Below the pieces are notes generated by a model that did no database searches, had not been told where the DNA came from, and was given only the letters and a program-made list of their open reading frames with translations. From Thermogemmatispora aurantia (lineage in GTDB: Bacteria; Chloroflexota; Ktedonobacteria; Ktedonobacterales; Ktedonobacteraceae): a DNA stretch of 64,000 nucleotides. A program made the translations under genes and the position numbers. How positions within the stretch are numbered: the first letter of the stretch is position 1; every line of letters begins with the position of its first letter. Below, piece by piece: positions 15,142 to 23,417 of this stretch. The stretch is taken from the NCBI RefSeq assembly GCF_008974285.1, contig NZ_BKZV01000004.1, forward strand, positions 108,752 through 172,751, in the 5' to 3' direction.

Positions 15142-16688
15142 GCAGTCGCTCCAGCGTGACATCCGCTGCTAACAGGCTGCCGGCGGGGGGAAGCGGCGCA
15201 CGCCCGCGAGTGATTGTCATTGGGGCTGGTTTCGGCGGCCTGGCAGCGGCCATTCGTCTGCAGGCCGCCGGGGCCCAGGTCATCTTGATCGAGGCGCGTT
15301 CCCAGCCTGGGGGGCGGGCCTACCAGCTCAAGGCCGAGGGTTTCACCTTCGACATGGGGCCAAGTCTGCTGACCGCGCCCTGGCTCCTGCAGGATCTCTG
15401 GCAGGCTGCCGGGCGCCATCTGGACGACGACCTGACCCTGGTGCCGTTGCGCCCCTTCTATCGCATCGGCTTTGCCGACGGCAATCACTTCGACTACTGG
15501 GGCGACCCCGCTGCAGACGAAGCCGAAATCGCCCGCTTTGAAGCGCGCGACGTGGCCGGCTATCGCGCCTTCCTGACGGCGACGGAACGCATCTACCGGC
15601 GGGCCTTTGCCGAGCTGGCCGGCGAGCCGTTCTTGCGCCTGAGCGATTTTCTGCGCGTGGCCCCGGAGCTGGTGCGCCTGGGGGCCCACCGCAGCGTCTA
15701 CCGCTTTGTCTCGCGCTACTTCCGCCATCCGCAGTTGCGCATGGTCTTCTCGTTCCATCCCCTCTTCATCGGCGGGAACCCTTTCCGGGCCAGCGCTATC
15801 TACAGCATTGTTCCCTATCTGGAGCGCCTGGGTGGCGTCCACTTCGTACCCGGGGGAATGTATGCGCTCGTCGAGGCCATGACGCGCCTCTTCACCTCGC
15901 TAGGCGGCGAGCTGCGCTGCGGCCAGCCCGTGGAGCGCATCCTGGTGCGCGCCGGGCAGGTCTGGGGCGTGTTACTGGCCGACGGCGCTCTCCTGCAGGC
16001 CGAGGCGGTGGTGGCCAATAGCGACGTCGCCACCACCTATCTGCGCCTGCTCCCCGCCGAAGTACGCCCCCGAGGGCTGGTGCGTCGCCTGGAGCAGGCT
16101 CGCTACTCGATGAGCTGCTTCTTGCTCTACCTGGGACTGAAGCAGCAGTACCCGCAGTTGCGCCATCACACCATCTTTATGCCCCACGACTATCGGGAGA
16201 TGATCCAGCAGCTCTTTGACGGCCAGGGTCTGCCGGATGATCTGGCGCTCTATCTGCACACGCCGACCCGCACCGATGCCACGCTGGCCCCGCCTGGTGG
16301 CGAGAGCCTCTATGTGCTGGCGCCGGTGCCCCATCTTGGGCACGGTGTCGACTGGCAGCGCGAGACGCTGGCGTTCCGCGAGCGCATCCTGCGCTATCTG
16401 GAAGAGCAGGCGGGCCTGCACGGACTGCGTGCCAGCATCGTCTACGAGCAGCGCTTTACGCCCCTCGACTTTGCCACTGAACTGCGCAGTCATCTGGGCG
16501 CGGCCTTCTCGCTGGAGCCGACGCTTTTCCAATCGGCCTACTTCCGTCCACATAACCGCGCTGCCCAGGTTGGGGGCCTCTACTTTGTGGGCGCTGGCAC
16601 CCATCCCGGGGCGGGCATCCCGGGCGTCCTGCTTTCCGCCGCCATTACGGCTCGTCTTGTGCGGGAGGACCTGGCATGCCGTGCTTGA
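15138..16688 (+). CDS. crtI: Phytoene desaturase family, 516 aa
   Basis: FAD-dependent carotenoid desaturase. The N-terminal dinucleotide fold is VIVIGAGFGGLAAAIRLQAA with the following EARSQPGGRAYQ; the CrtI signature near the C-terminus is GLYFVGAGTHPGAGIPGVLL. Length matches CrtI (about 490-520). It starts in an ATGA overlap with the fusion gene, so translation is coupled. It introduces the conjugated double bonds into the crtB product; desaturation number and isomer cannot be read from sequence. Confidence 0.92.
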   Translation: MSSRSSVTSAANRLPAGGSGARPRVIVIGAGFGGLAAAIRLQAAGAQVILIEARSQPGGRAYQLKAEGFTFDMGPSLLTAPWLLQDLWQAAGRHLDDDLTLVPLRPFYRIGFADGNHFDYWGDPAADEAEIARFEARDVAGYRAFLTATERIYRRAFAELAGEPFLRLSDFLRVAPELVRLGAHRSVYRFVSRYFRHPQLRMVFSFHPLFIGGNPFRASAIYSIVPYLERLGGVHFVPGGMYALVEAMTRLFTSLGGELRCGQPVERILVRAGQVWGVLLADGALLQAEAVVANSDVATTYLRLLPAEVRPRGLVRRLEQARYSMSCFLLYLGLKQQYPQLRHHTIFMPHDYREMIQQLFDGQGLPDDLALYLHTPTRTDATLAPPGGESLYVLAPVPHLGHGVDWQRETLAFRERILRYLEEQAGLHGLRASIVYEQRFTPLDFATELRSHLGAAFSLEPTLFQSAYFRPHNRAAQVGGLYFVGAGTHPGAGIPGVLLSAAITARLVREDLACRA

Positions 16689-16740
16689 AGGAGAGTTGTG
16701 AGCCTGGTCGTCCGCCCGTATGGGGAGGAAAAGGAGCGGC

Positions 16741-17664
16741 ATGAGACTTGGCTATGCCTGTGTGAACCTCTCGCTGGGGGGGAAGATGCGCAGTCTGCGC
16801 CTGGCCACCCTGCGCGAGCGCGGCCTTGCCTATCTCCAGGCCCTGGTCGATGAGAACCTGGCGCTCCTCGCGGCCATCCTGCGCTGGAACCTGGCTCAGG
16901 GTATCAGCGTCTTTCGCATCTCCTCAGATCTGGTGCCGCTTGGCTCTCATCCCGAGGTGGCGCTAGAGCAGATCCGCTTTGATCCGGCCCGGGTTGCCGA
17001 AGTGAGGCAGCTGGCTCGCGCGGGCAGGATGCGCCTGTCGATGCACCCTGGTCAATATACGCTCATCTCTGCCGATGGCCCCGTCTGGCAGAGCAGCTAT
17101 CGCGACCTCTGCTATCATGCTGAGGTCATGGAGCGACTCGGCCTCGAAGGTGATATCATCCTGCATGGTGGTGGTGTCTACGGCGACCGCGCCGCCACGC
17201 TGCGGCGCATCCTGGCTCACATCGATGAGCTACCGGAGCGTGTGCGCCGGCGGCTGCGCCTGGAGAACGATGAGCGCTGCTGGTCGGTGAGGCAGCTCCT
17301 GCCGATCTGCGAGGCGAGTGGCCTGCCGTTGGTGGTTGACAACCTGCATCATGCCCTCAACGGTGGCGCGGAGACGCCGCTGGAGCGCCTGCCCTGGGAA
17401 CGCATCCTGACGACCTGGGGCCGGCGCCGGCCCAAGCTGCACTACGCCGAACAGGACCCTGGCAAGCGTCCGGGTGCCCACAGCAAGTATATCAATGCCG
17501 ATCGCTTCCGGGCCTTTCTCGCTACCGTTCCCTGGTCTGACTATGATGTCATGCTTGAGTGCAAAGCCAAGGACCTGGCCCTGTTGCGCTTGCGTCAGGA
17601 ACTGGGCCTGATCGCTGCTGGACCCCTGCCCGGAGCCGGCGAGGGCAGCGATCTGCAAGGCTGA
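16741..17664 (+). CDS. uvsE: UV damage endonuclease, UVDE family, 307 aa
   Basis: A TIM-barrel endonuclease that nicks DNA 5' of UV photoproducts. Start ATG 16741 follows AAGGAG. Family blocks are present: RLGYACVNLSL, FRISSDLVPLGSH, MHPGQYTLIS, ILHGGGVYGDR, RLRLENDE, LVVDNLHHALN and HYAEQDPGKR, ending DVMLECKAKD. These supply the His, Glu and Asp metal ligands. Length matches Thermus UvsE. It lies 52 bp after crtI on the same strand with no terminator between them, so a DNA repair enzyme for UV lesions travels with light-screening pigment genes. Confidence 0.93.
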   Translation: MRLGYACVNLSLGGKMRSLRLATLRERGLAYLQALVDENLALLAAILRWNLAQGISVFRISSDLVPLGSHPEVALEQIRFDPARVAEVRQLARAGRMRLSMHPGQYTLISADGPVWQSSYRDLCYHAEVMERLGLEGDIILHGGGVYGDRAATLRRILAHIDELPERVRRRLRLENDERCWSVRQLLPICEASGLPLVVDNLHHALNGGAETPLERLPWERILTTWGRRRPKLHYAEQDPGKRPGAHSKYINADRFRAFLATVPWSDYDVMLECKAKDLALLRLRQELGLIAAGPLPGAGEGSDLQG

Positions 17665-17760
17665 GGTGACTCTTAGCCGGGCGCCTTCACGTGCTTAATT
17701 CAGGTGTGGTAAAGCAGCGATCGCGCTGCCTGCTGATGGAGAAAGGAGAGAGGCGTCACC

Positions 17761-19065
17761 ATGATCATCGTTGTCGGTGCCGGTCTGGCCGGCCTGACCT
17801 GCGCCCGCCACCTGAGTCGCGCCGGGCTGAGTGTCCTGGTACTGGAGGCCGCCGACCGGCCCGGGGGCCGCGTCAGTACCGATCGCCATCCCGAGGGCTT
17901 TCTTCTCGACCGGGGCTTCCAGGTCTTGTTTACTGCCTATCCCGCCGTGCAGCGCGAGCTTGATCTCGCTGCGCTCAGACCGAGACGTTTCCTGCCCGGG
18001 GCCTTGCTGGTCAAAGGGGGCCGACGCTATCCGCTGGCTGATCCGCGACGCCAGCCTGGCTGGCTGGCTGCCTCTGCCAGTAACCCCCTCATTCCGCTGA
18101 CCGACAAGTGGCGCGTCCTGCGCCTGACGCGCACGATCCTGCAGACGGTCTCTGTGGAAAGCCCGGCGGCCTGGCCCGTGGCCACGCTTGACGAGACCAG
18201 CGAGCTGTACCTGCGCCATTGGGGCTTTAGCCGCGAGGGCTTCATCGCTCACTTCGCCCGGCCCTTCTTCGGCGGCATCTTTCTCGATCGAGAGCTGCAG
18301 ACCAGCGCGCGCATGCTCCGCTTTGTCTGGCGCATGCTGGCGAGCGGCGATATAGTCTTACCGGAGGAGGGTATGGAGGCGATCGCGGCCCAGCTGGCCG
18401 CCTCTCTGCCAGCGAGCAGCCTGCGTCTGGGCGCGCGTGTTGTGGCCTTACTGCGTGAGGACGGGCGGATCTCGGGCGTGCGTCTGGAGAGCGGCGAGGA
18501 GCTGCAGGCCGAGGCCGTCGTGATCGCCACCGCTAGCCCGACGGCAGCCCGTCTTACCGGCCTGTCCTTACCAACCGCAGGCCGCGGCTGCACCTGCCTC
18601 TACTTCGCAGGTCCCCAGTCGCTTTACGACGAGCCGGTCCTGCTGCTCAACTGCGAGCCTGGCGGCCTGGTCAACCATGCTGTGCAGCTCACCAATATTG
18701 TTCCGCAGTACGCTCCGCCGGGGCAGCACCTGCTCTCGGTCACCATCCTGGATGAAGCGACCCAGGCTGAAGAAGACGATGAGCGCTTGGCCCTGCGCGC
18801 TCTACAGGAGCTGGCCACCTGGTTCCCGGAGCATGACTTGCGACACTGGCGCTTGCTGGCCGTCTATCGCCTGCCCTTTGCTCAATTTGCCCAGCCGCCG
18901 GGCATCTTCGCCCACCTGCCGGAGGCGCGCGGTGGGGAGCCGGGCCTCTATCTAACCGGCGAATACCTGCATTCGAGCAGCATCCAGGGCGCTCTCAGCA
19001 GTGGATCGTATACGGCGCGGCTGGTGCTGGCCGACCAGCGGGGGCGGCTGCGCTCTGCCGGGTGA
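17761..19065 (+). CDS. FAD-dependent amine oxidase/desaturase-like oxidoreductase, 434 aa
   Basis: The start ATG 17761 gives an immediate dinucleotide fold (MIIVVGAGLAGLTCARHLSR; then LEAADRPGGRVSTD). The C-terminus closes the FAD site with LYLTGEYLHSSSIQGALSSG. It belongs to the CrtI/PPO/amine-oxidase superfamily but is shorter and divergent from CrtI. Placed 96 bp after uvsE in the carotenoid cluster, it may be an extra desaturase, ketolase-like or isomerase-like step. The exact reaction cannot be assigned. Confidence 0.75.
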   Translation: MIIVVGAGLAGLTCARHLSRAGLSVLVLEAADRPGGRVSTDRHPEGFLLDRGFQVLFTAYPAVQRELDLAALRPRRFLPGALLVKGGRRYPLADPRRQPGWLAASASNPLIPLTDKWRVLRLTRTILQTVSVESPAAWPVATLDETSELYLRHWGFSREGFIAHFARPFFGGIFLDRELQTSARMLRFVWRMLASGDIVLPEEGMEAIAAQLAASLPASSLRLGARVVALLREDGRISGVRLESGEELQAEAVVIATASPTAARLTGLSLPTAGRGCTCLYFAGPQSLYDEPVLLLNCEPGGLVNHAVQLTNIVPQYAPPGQHLLSVTILDEATQAEEDDERLALRALQELATWFPEHDLRHWRLLAVYRLPFAQFAQPPGIFAHLPEARGGEPGLYLTGEYLHSSSIQGALSSGSYTARLVLADQRGRLRSAG

Positions 19066-19084
19066 GGAGAAGGAGCGAGAAACG

Positions 19085-19582
19085 ATGCAAGAGCTTGTTG
19101 AACGTCGTCCACCGACCTGGCGTCCTGGGCGGGCGGCGCTGGCCGGCCTCCTGGCCACTGGCGTCTACAGCCTTGTGATGGCCCTGGATCAGCGTCTCAG
19201 CGGCAACCATTTCAGCGATGTGCGTTTCATTGAGGGCCTGCTCGGGGGAGGAGCGAAACGGTCTGACGGTCGCCGTTTCCTGGCCTGGGGCCTCCATCTC
19301 CTCAATGGGGTCCTGCTGGGCGAAATCTATGCCGCCCTGGTCAGGCCGCGCCTGCCCGGCCCGATCTGGCTCAAGGGACTCCTCTTCGGCGAAGGCTTTC
19401 TGGCCTCAGTCTGGTGGCTCACGCCCCTGGCCGACCGCCTGCATCCGCTCATTCGCCGTGGCCAGCTCCCGCGCCTGGCGGCCTGGCGCTCCTTTGGGCA
19501 GAACCTCTTGCGCCATCTGGCCTTTGGCCTGACACTGGCCCTCTTCTACGGCGACGAGCGGGAGCTGCCGCCGCGTCCCTGA
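19085..19582 (+). CDS. Small membrane protein of the carotenoid cluster, 165 aa
   Basis: ATG 19085 follows GGAGAAGGAG, 19 bp after the preceding stop. Three or four hydrophobic segments (AALAGLLATGVYSLVMALDQ; GLHLLNGVLLGEIYAALV; GLLFGEGFLASVWWLTPLAD; LAFGLTLALFYG) suggest an integral membrane protein. I recognise no family. The close spacing makes it the probable last gene of the operon. Confidence 0.6.
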   Translation: MQELVERRPPTWRPGRAALAGLLATGVYSLVMALDQRLSGNHFSDVRFIEGLLGGGAKRSDGRRFLAWGLHLLNGVLLGEIYAALVRPRLPGPIWLKGLLFGEGFLASVWWLTPLADRLHPLIRRGQLPRLAAWRSFGQNLLRHLAFGLTLALFYGDERELPPRP

Positions 19583-19751
19583 CCTGACCTCGCGCCCTGC
19601 GCCCCTCGCTAGCATCGGTAGATGTCGATTCTTTTCTTAGAGAGCCTGCTAGAGTGGAACTGTGAGGAGAGGAGGCGGTGGATTGTGGAGGTAGCCGGAA
19701 AATGCGAGCAAGCTCTAGCTCAAGCTTTACAGAAAGGATCAGTCCATCGCC

Positions 19752-20534
19752 ATGCAGACCTCTATCGATCGTAGCTCTCCGCGCAAGGCGCAAGAGCGTC
19801 GGCGCTTTCTCCAGCGGGCCACTGTTGGCCTGGGGCTGGCCGCCGGTGGCCTGGCCCTGTTTGAGAGCGGTGCCAGGCCGCTGGCGGTGCGGGCTCAGGG
19901 AGCGCTGGCCGAGCGGCTCGTCACCATCGATGATGCTGTCACGCAGATTCTCTCAATCGCCCGCACAGCCGAACAGCTGGCCGTTACCTTCTACAGCAAC
20001 GGCATCGCCAATGCCAGTGCGCTGGGCCTCAGCGGCGACGATCTGGCCTATCTCAAGGCGGCCCTGGTCGAAGAGCAGATCCACCAGCAGTTTTTCACAG
20101 CCAACGGAGGCCAGTCGCTGGCTGACACCTTCAGCTTCCCCAAAGGGGCCCAGACCTTCAGCGACCTCAAAACCTTTATTGAGACCCAACAGCAGCTAGA
20201 GGGGGTCTTTGACTCGGCCTTCCTGGCAGCCATCAAAGAGTTTGCCGCGATGGGGCGGCCCGATCTCGCTCAGGTGGCCGGGCAGATCGCCTGTATTGAG
20301 GCAGAGCATCGCGCCCTTGGGCGCGTCATCGGCGGCCTAAGCCCTGCTGATAACTGGGCTTTCACGCCTGTGCTCATCGCCACGGTAGCCGACGCCCCCC
20401 AGGTGGTCCAGGACGCTGGCTATCTCAGCCCCACCGAAGGGAACAGCTATCGCTATCATGAGGTGAGCACCGAGGACGCCGGCGTCGAACAGCGCGTCCC
20501 CTTTGTGGCCAGCAGCGGCGTCGGTCGCGGCTAA
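19752..20534 (+). CDS. Tat-exported ferritin-like domain protein, 260 aa
   Basis: The N-terminus is a twin-arginine signal (ERRRFLQRATVGLGLAAGG, ending near AVRAQ). The mature part has the four-helix ferritin-like pattern with E/H residues spaced as in the secreted Ferritin_2 group (RTAEQLAVTFYSNGI; ALVEEQIHQQFF; IACIEAEHRALGRVIGG). These proteins are thought to bind a di-metal site outside the membrane; the substrate is unknown. It stands alone, with a separate leader between it and the carotenoid operon. Confidence 0.8.
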   Translation: MQTSIDRSSPRKAQERRRFLQRATVGLGLAAGGLALFESGARPLAVRAQGALAERLVTIDDAVTQILSIARTAEQLAVTFYSNGIANASALGLSGDDLAYLKAALVEEQIHQQFFTANGGQSLADTFSFPKGAQTFSDLKTFIETQQQLEGVFDSAFLAAIKEFAAMGRPDLAQVAGQIACIEAEHRALGRVIGGLSPADNWAFTPVLIATVADAPQVVQDAGYLSPTEGNSYRYHEVSTEDAGVEQRVPFVASSGVGRG

Positions 20535-20710
20535 GAGAAGATCCAGACAAGCAGAATAGGGAGTGCGGGAAGGCCGGGCAAGCCATCGGAGTCCACTGCT
20601 GAGAAACCGAAAAAGACCAGAAGAGCGCAGAGCAGAGCCTCCTTCACTGGGGAACGGCCAATCTCCCTGCTTGTTGAAAAAGAAGAAGCGAAGCAAGCGC
20701 AGTAGAGCAA

Positions 20711-20824
20711 GGCAGGCCCTCGTCTTATTCCCGTATCCACTGCCTGGCCACCGTTGGGAGCTGGCTACCCAGTCGGGCAGCGAGCTGCAGAACGGCGAGG
20801 CATGGGATGAGACGAGGGCCTGCC
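20711..20824. ncRNA. Candidate structured RNA or element with a ~22-bp basal stem
   Basis: GGCAGGCCCTCGTCT (20711-20725) is perfectly complementary to AGACGAGGGCCTGCC (20810-20824). The stem continues through TATTCCC against GGGATG with one bulge and wobble pairs. Inside, CTGCC (20740-20744) pairs with GGCAG (20776-20780) and TGGCCA with TGGCTA around an 11-nt loop. It sits between convergent genes and lacks a T-run. It may be a small RNA or a repeat-type element. The rest of the 20535-20887 gap has no supported gene. Confidence 0.4.
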
Positions 20825-20887
20825 CTCTTGTTAGATAGATGAGGCGTTAAGGCGCCTGGTTGAGCGAGGAGAGCAGAGCAGAGTAGG

Positions 20888-21847
20888 CTAGAGGCCCTGT
20901 GAGACCGTACTCAGGCGAGTCAGCTGCTCCGGCGCGAGCTGGAGCGTCAGAGCGGCAAAGCCGTCCTCCAGATGAGCCGGTTGGCTGGCGCCGATGATCG
21001 GCGCGGTCACCGCCGGCTGCGCCAGCAGCCAGGCCAGGGCCACCGCTGCGGGCGTAGCCTGGGTCTCCTCGGCGACAGCCTGGACCGTTTCCAGGGTGCG
21101 CCAGGCCTGCTCTTGATCGTAGCGTCCCAGGACAGCGGCAGCGCGCGCACTCTGACGGCCCTCGCCGCGGCGGTAGCTGCCGCCGAGGAAGCCACCAGCC
21201 AGGGGACTATAAGGGATCACGCCAAGGCCATACTGCAGGCAGATCGTCTGTAGCTCCTGCTCAAACTCGGCGCGATGCACCAGGTTATAGTGTGGCTCCA
21301 GCACCTCATAGCGGGCCGTGCGCTCATAGCGCGCGCACCAGAGCGCCTCGACCAGGCGCCAGGCCGGATAATTGGAAGCGCCGATATAGCGCACCTTGCC
21401 GCTGCGCTGCAGATCGTCGAAGGCACGCAATGTCTCCTCGATCGGTGTCTCCGCATCGAAGGCGTGAGCCAGATAGAGATCGAGATAGTCGGTCTGTAAG
21501 CGGCGCAGCGAGGCCTCAACGGCCTCTATGATATGCTTGCGCGAGAGTCCGCGCTCGTTTGGTCCCTCGCCCATCGGATGATAGACCTTGGTGGCAATCA
21601 CCACCTGACTGCGGTTGCCGCGTGCACGCAGCCAGCGCCCAATGATCTCCTCGGACTCGCCGCCGCGCTTGCCTGGAATCCAGCGCGCGTAGAAGTCGGC
21701 GGTATCGAAGAAATTGCCCCCGCGCTCAACGAAGGCATCCATGATAGCGAAGGCTGTTGGCTCATCGACCGTCCAGCCCCATTGCATGGTGCCCAGGCAG
21801 AGGCGTGAGACCCGTAAGCCAGTTCGTCCAAGTGTGCGGTACTCCAT
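20888..21847 (-). CDS. Aldo/keto reductase, 319 aa
   Basis: An NADPH-dependent carbonyl reductase with a (beta/alpha)8 barrel. Visible blocks are [32 protein letters not shown] (catalytic Asp and Tyr), [12 protein letters not shown] (Lys), [10 protein letters not shown] (His), [13 protein letters not shown] and the cofactor site [14 protein letters not shown]. Length is normal. It belongs to the AKR group related to YajO/YghZ-type oxidoreductases. The gene is monocistronic and convergent with the ferritin-like gene. Confidence 0.92.
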   Translation of the reverse strand: MEYRTLGRTGLRVSRLCLGTMQWGWTVDEPTAFAIMDAFVERGGNFFDTADFYARWIPGKRGGESEEIIGRWLRARGNRSQVVIATKVYHPMGEGPNERGLSRKHIIEAVEASLRRLQTDYLDLYLAHAFDAETPIEETLRAFDDLQRSGKVRYIGASNYPAWRLVEALWCARYERTARYEVLEPHYNLVHRAEFEQELQTICLQYGLGVIPYSPLAGGFLGGSYRRGEGRQSARAAAVLGRYDQEQAWRTLETVQAVAEETQATPAAVALAWLLAQPAVTAPIIGASQPAHLEDGFAALTLQLAPEQLTRLSTVSQGL

Positions 21848-21899
21848 ACCTCTTATTTTCGCGCGCCGGCTCCCTCAATGCAAGGGCAGGCTCTGGCGC

Positions 21900-22529
21900 C
21901 TAGCACTCGTGAGTATCCAGGCCAGACTGGCTCTCGCACTGGTCAGGTGGAACGGATGAGGATGGCTCAGTAGACTGATCTGAAGAATGAGCGGAATCGG
22001 AGCGATCTGAAGCGGCCTGATCGCCATCAGCCGGTTGGGGGGCTGTATCCCCCCTCGCTTCGCAGCTGAGACGGCGCAGCAGAAAGCGGGTCTGATCGGA
22101 GAGAGCGCGCGTGTGAAAAACCAGCTCCTCATAATAGTGAAGCAGCTGCTCCCAGCTCTGCAGAAACGCCTGCAGCAGGCGCTGATGCTGCCGGGCCGGA
22201 GCGCGCTTTTGCTCGACGGGAGGAAGCGCTGTGAGCAGATCGAGCAGCTGACGTGCCTGGCTCTCGGCATTCTGCAAAAAGAGCAGAGGCAAATAGCGGA
22301 GGGGAACGACCTCGTCGGGGAGGGCCTGCGGCTGCTCCAGCAGGCCGCGGAACGACAGCAACTGCTCTTGATACTGGCCCAGCAAGCGCTGCAGGCGCTG
22401 GCGCTGGTCCAGTCGCAGGCGCGCCTGACCCCGGAGGACAATATACTCCGACAAGAGCAGCTCTTGTTGCTGGCCAATGACAGCCAGGTAATGATTCAGG
22501 GTCTGGCGGAACTGATCGAGCGAGTGCAT
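21900..22529 (-). CDS. Helical, Gln/Leu-rich protein with acidic tail, 209 aa
   Basis: I start at ATG 22529 (MHSLDQFRQTLNHYLAV); the ribosome site is weak and the start uncertain. Residues ~1-150 are long amphipathic, coiled-coil-like helices (LRLDQRQRLQRLLGQYQEQL; LLQAFLQSWEQLLHYYEELV), followed by a disordered Ser/Asp/Gln tail. No membrane segment. The helical style resembles the C-terminal half of the nucleosidase protein at 23418-24635, and both lie on one strand, so I place it in the same putative conflict module. No named family. Confidence 0.55.
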   Translation of the reverse strand: MHSLDQFRQTLNHYLAVIGQQQELLLSEYIVLRGQARLRLDQRQRLQRLLGQYQEQLLSFRGLLEQPQALPDEVVPLRYLPLLFLQNAESQARQLLDLLTALPPVEQKRAPARQHQRLLQAFLQSWEQLLHYYEELVFHTRALSDQTRFLLRRLSCEARGDTAPQPADGDQAASDRSDSAHSSDQSTEPSSSVPPDQCESQSGLDTHEC

Positions 22530-22769
22530 GGTAGTCGGAGCAGAAAGCAGCCCCGATGGCCTGCCAGGCGAGTCGTTCAAAGCGGACCTCCCTCCTCTCG
22601 CTTCAGATGCGCTGGTCTGGATAGTCGTAGCGACGTGGAACCTGCCCGGCCCATCATGACAAGAGGGCCTTTCTAGAGCGGCGGACCACGTCACTCACAT
22701 AGTAGACGTATGACCTCTCCCTTTGTCTCAAGCTTCTGTGCCTCATGCTGGCAGATCGCCCGCTCTAGA

Positions 22770-22802
22770 TCACAATCTGCTCACAATCTGCTCACAGTCT
22801 GT
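22770..22802. repeat. Three tandem 11-bp iterons (TCACAATCTGC)
   Basis: TCACAATCTGC at 22770-22780 and 22781-22791, and TCACAGTCTGT at 22792-22802. Spacing of one helical turn is typical of sites for cooperative regulators (SARP- or OmpR-like). It lies 240 bp upstream of the helical gene starting at 22529. Nothing else is evident in the 22530-22891 gap. Confidence 0.55.
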
Positions 22803-22891
22803 CTGCTTTATCTGCGGAGAGAAACCTGTAGTCGACAGGATATTACCATAGGGCGTTGTGAAGGACGCATTAAAAAAATTCGAACAAATAT

Positions 22892-23320
22892 TCAAATGTG
22901 GGTAGAGGGAATATCGTGAAGGATATCGATGATTTTGGAGATCTCATCGGCAATCTTTTTATATTCGTGGAAGAGGCGATGAAGATGGTTGTGCACATTT
23001 TTAGACTGATTCATCGTCTGTAGGGAGATAGCGAGATTGATATGGACCGTAGCCTCGAAAATCGCGTCCGTGATCGCGTCGGTATTCCCGACAGAGCTTT
23101 TCAAGATGGGATCGGTATCAAGTCGCTCCAGGAAGCTGCGTAGCTCGCGATCGAAACCTTCCAGGAGGGCAGTCCCAATCTCGCGCAGGTTGACCTTATA
23201 GAGGAGGAGAGCGCGCATTTGTTGGAGGCAGTCTTTGACCGTGCGCAAATAGCGACTAACCCATTCCTCTGCATCGTCCTGGCCGGGAGAAAAGAAGAGA
23301 TTGGAGTCGTTCATCATCAT
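22892..23320 (-). CDS. Small all-helical protein, 142 aa
   Basis: Start at the ATG triplet around 23320 (MMMNDSNLFF) after GAGAAGA. The sequence is soluble and helical (EEWVSRYLRTVKDCLQQMRA; GFDRELRSFLERLDTDPI; NHLHRLFHEYKKIADEISKI). No domain recognised. It follows the nucleosidase gene by 97 bp on the same strand and is probably co-transcribed. Base composition is lower in GC at the 3' end than the window average, a hint of acquisition. Confidence 0.6.
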   Translation of the reverse strand: MMMNDSNLFFSPGQDDAEEWVSRYLRTVKDCLQQMRALLLYKVNLREIGTALLEGFDRELRSFLERLDTDPILKSSVGNTDAITDAIFEATVHINLAISLQTMNQSKNVHNHLHRLFHEYKKIADEISKIIDILHDIPSTHI

Positions 23321-23417
23321 CGTGAGTCTTCTCGCAGAAAAGCAGTCTCCCGGGGCGATCAAGGCCCTGACCAACCCGCGGCCACGGGTCTCATTATAAC
23401 CCAGGAGAGGTTCCTCC

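Noticed and set aside
20590..20610. CTGAGA motif suggesting a TPP riboswitch
   Set aside because: The downstream ACCTGATC box and the paired arms are absent.
22895..23417. Possible second nucleosidase fragment upstream of the helical gene
   Set aside because: No catalytic Glu or Asp motif is present in any frame; the sequence is purely helical.
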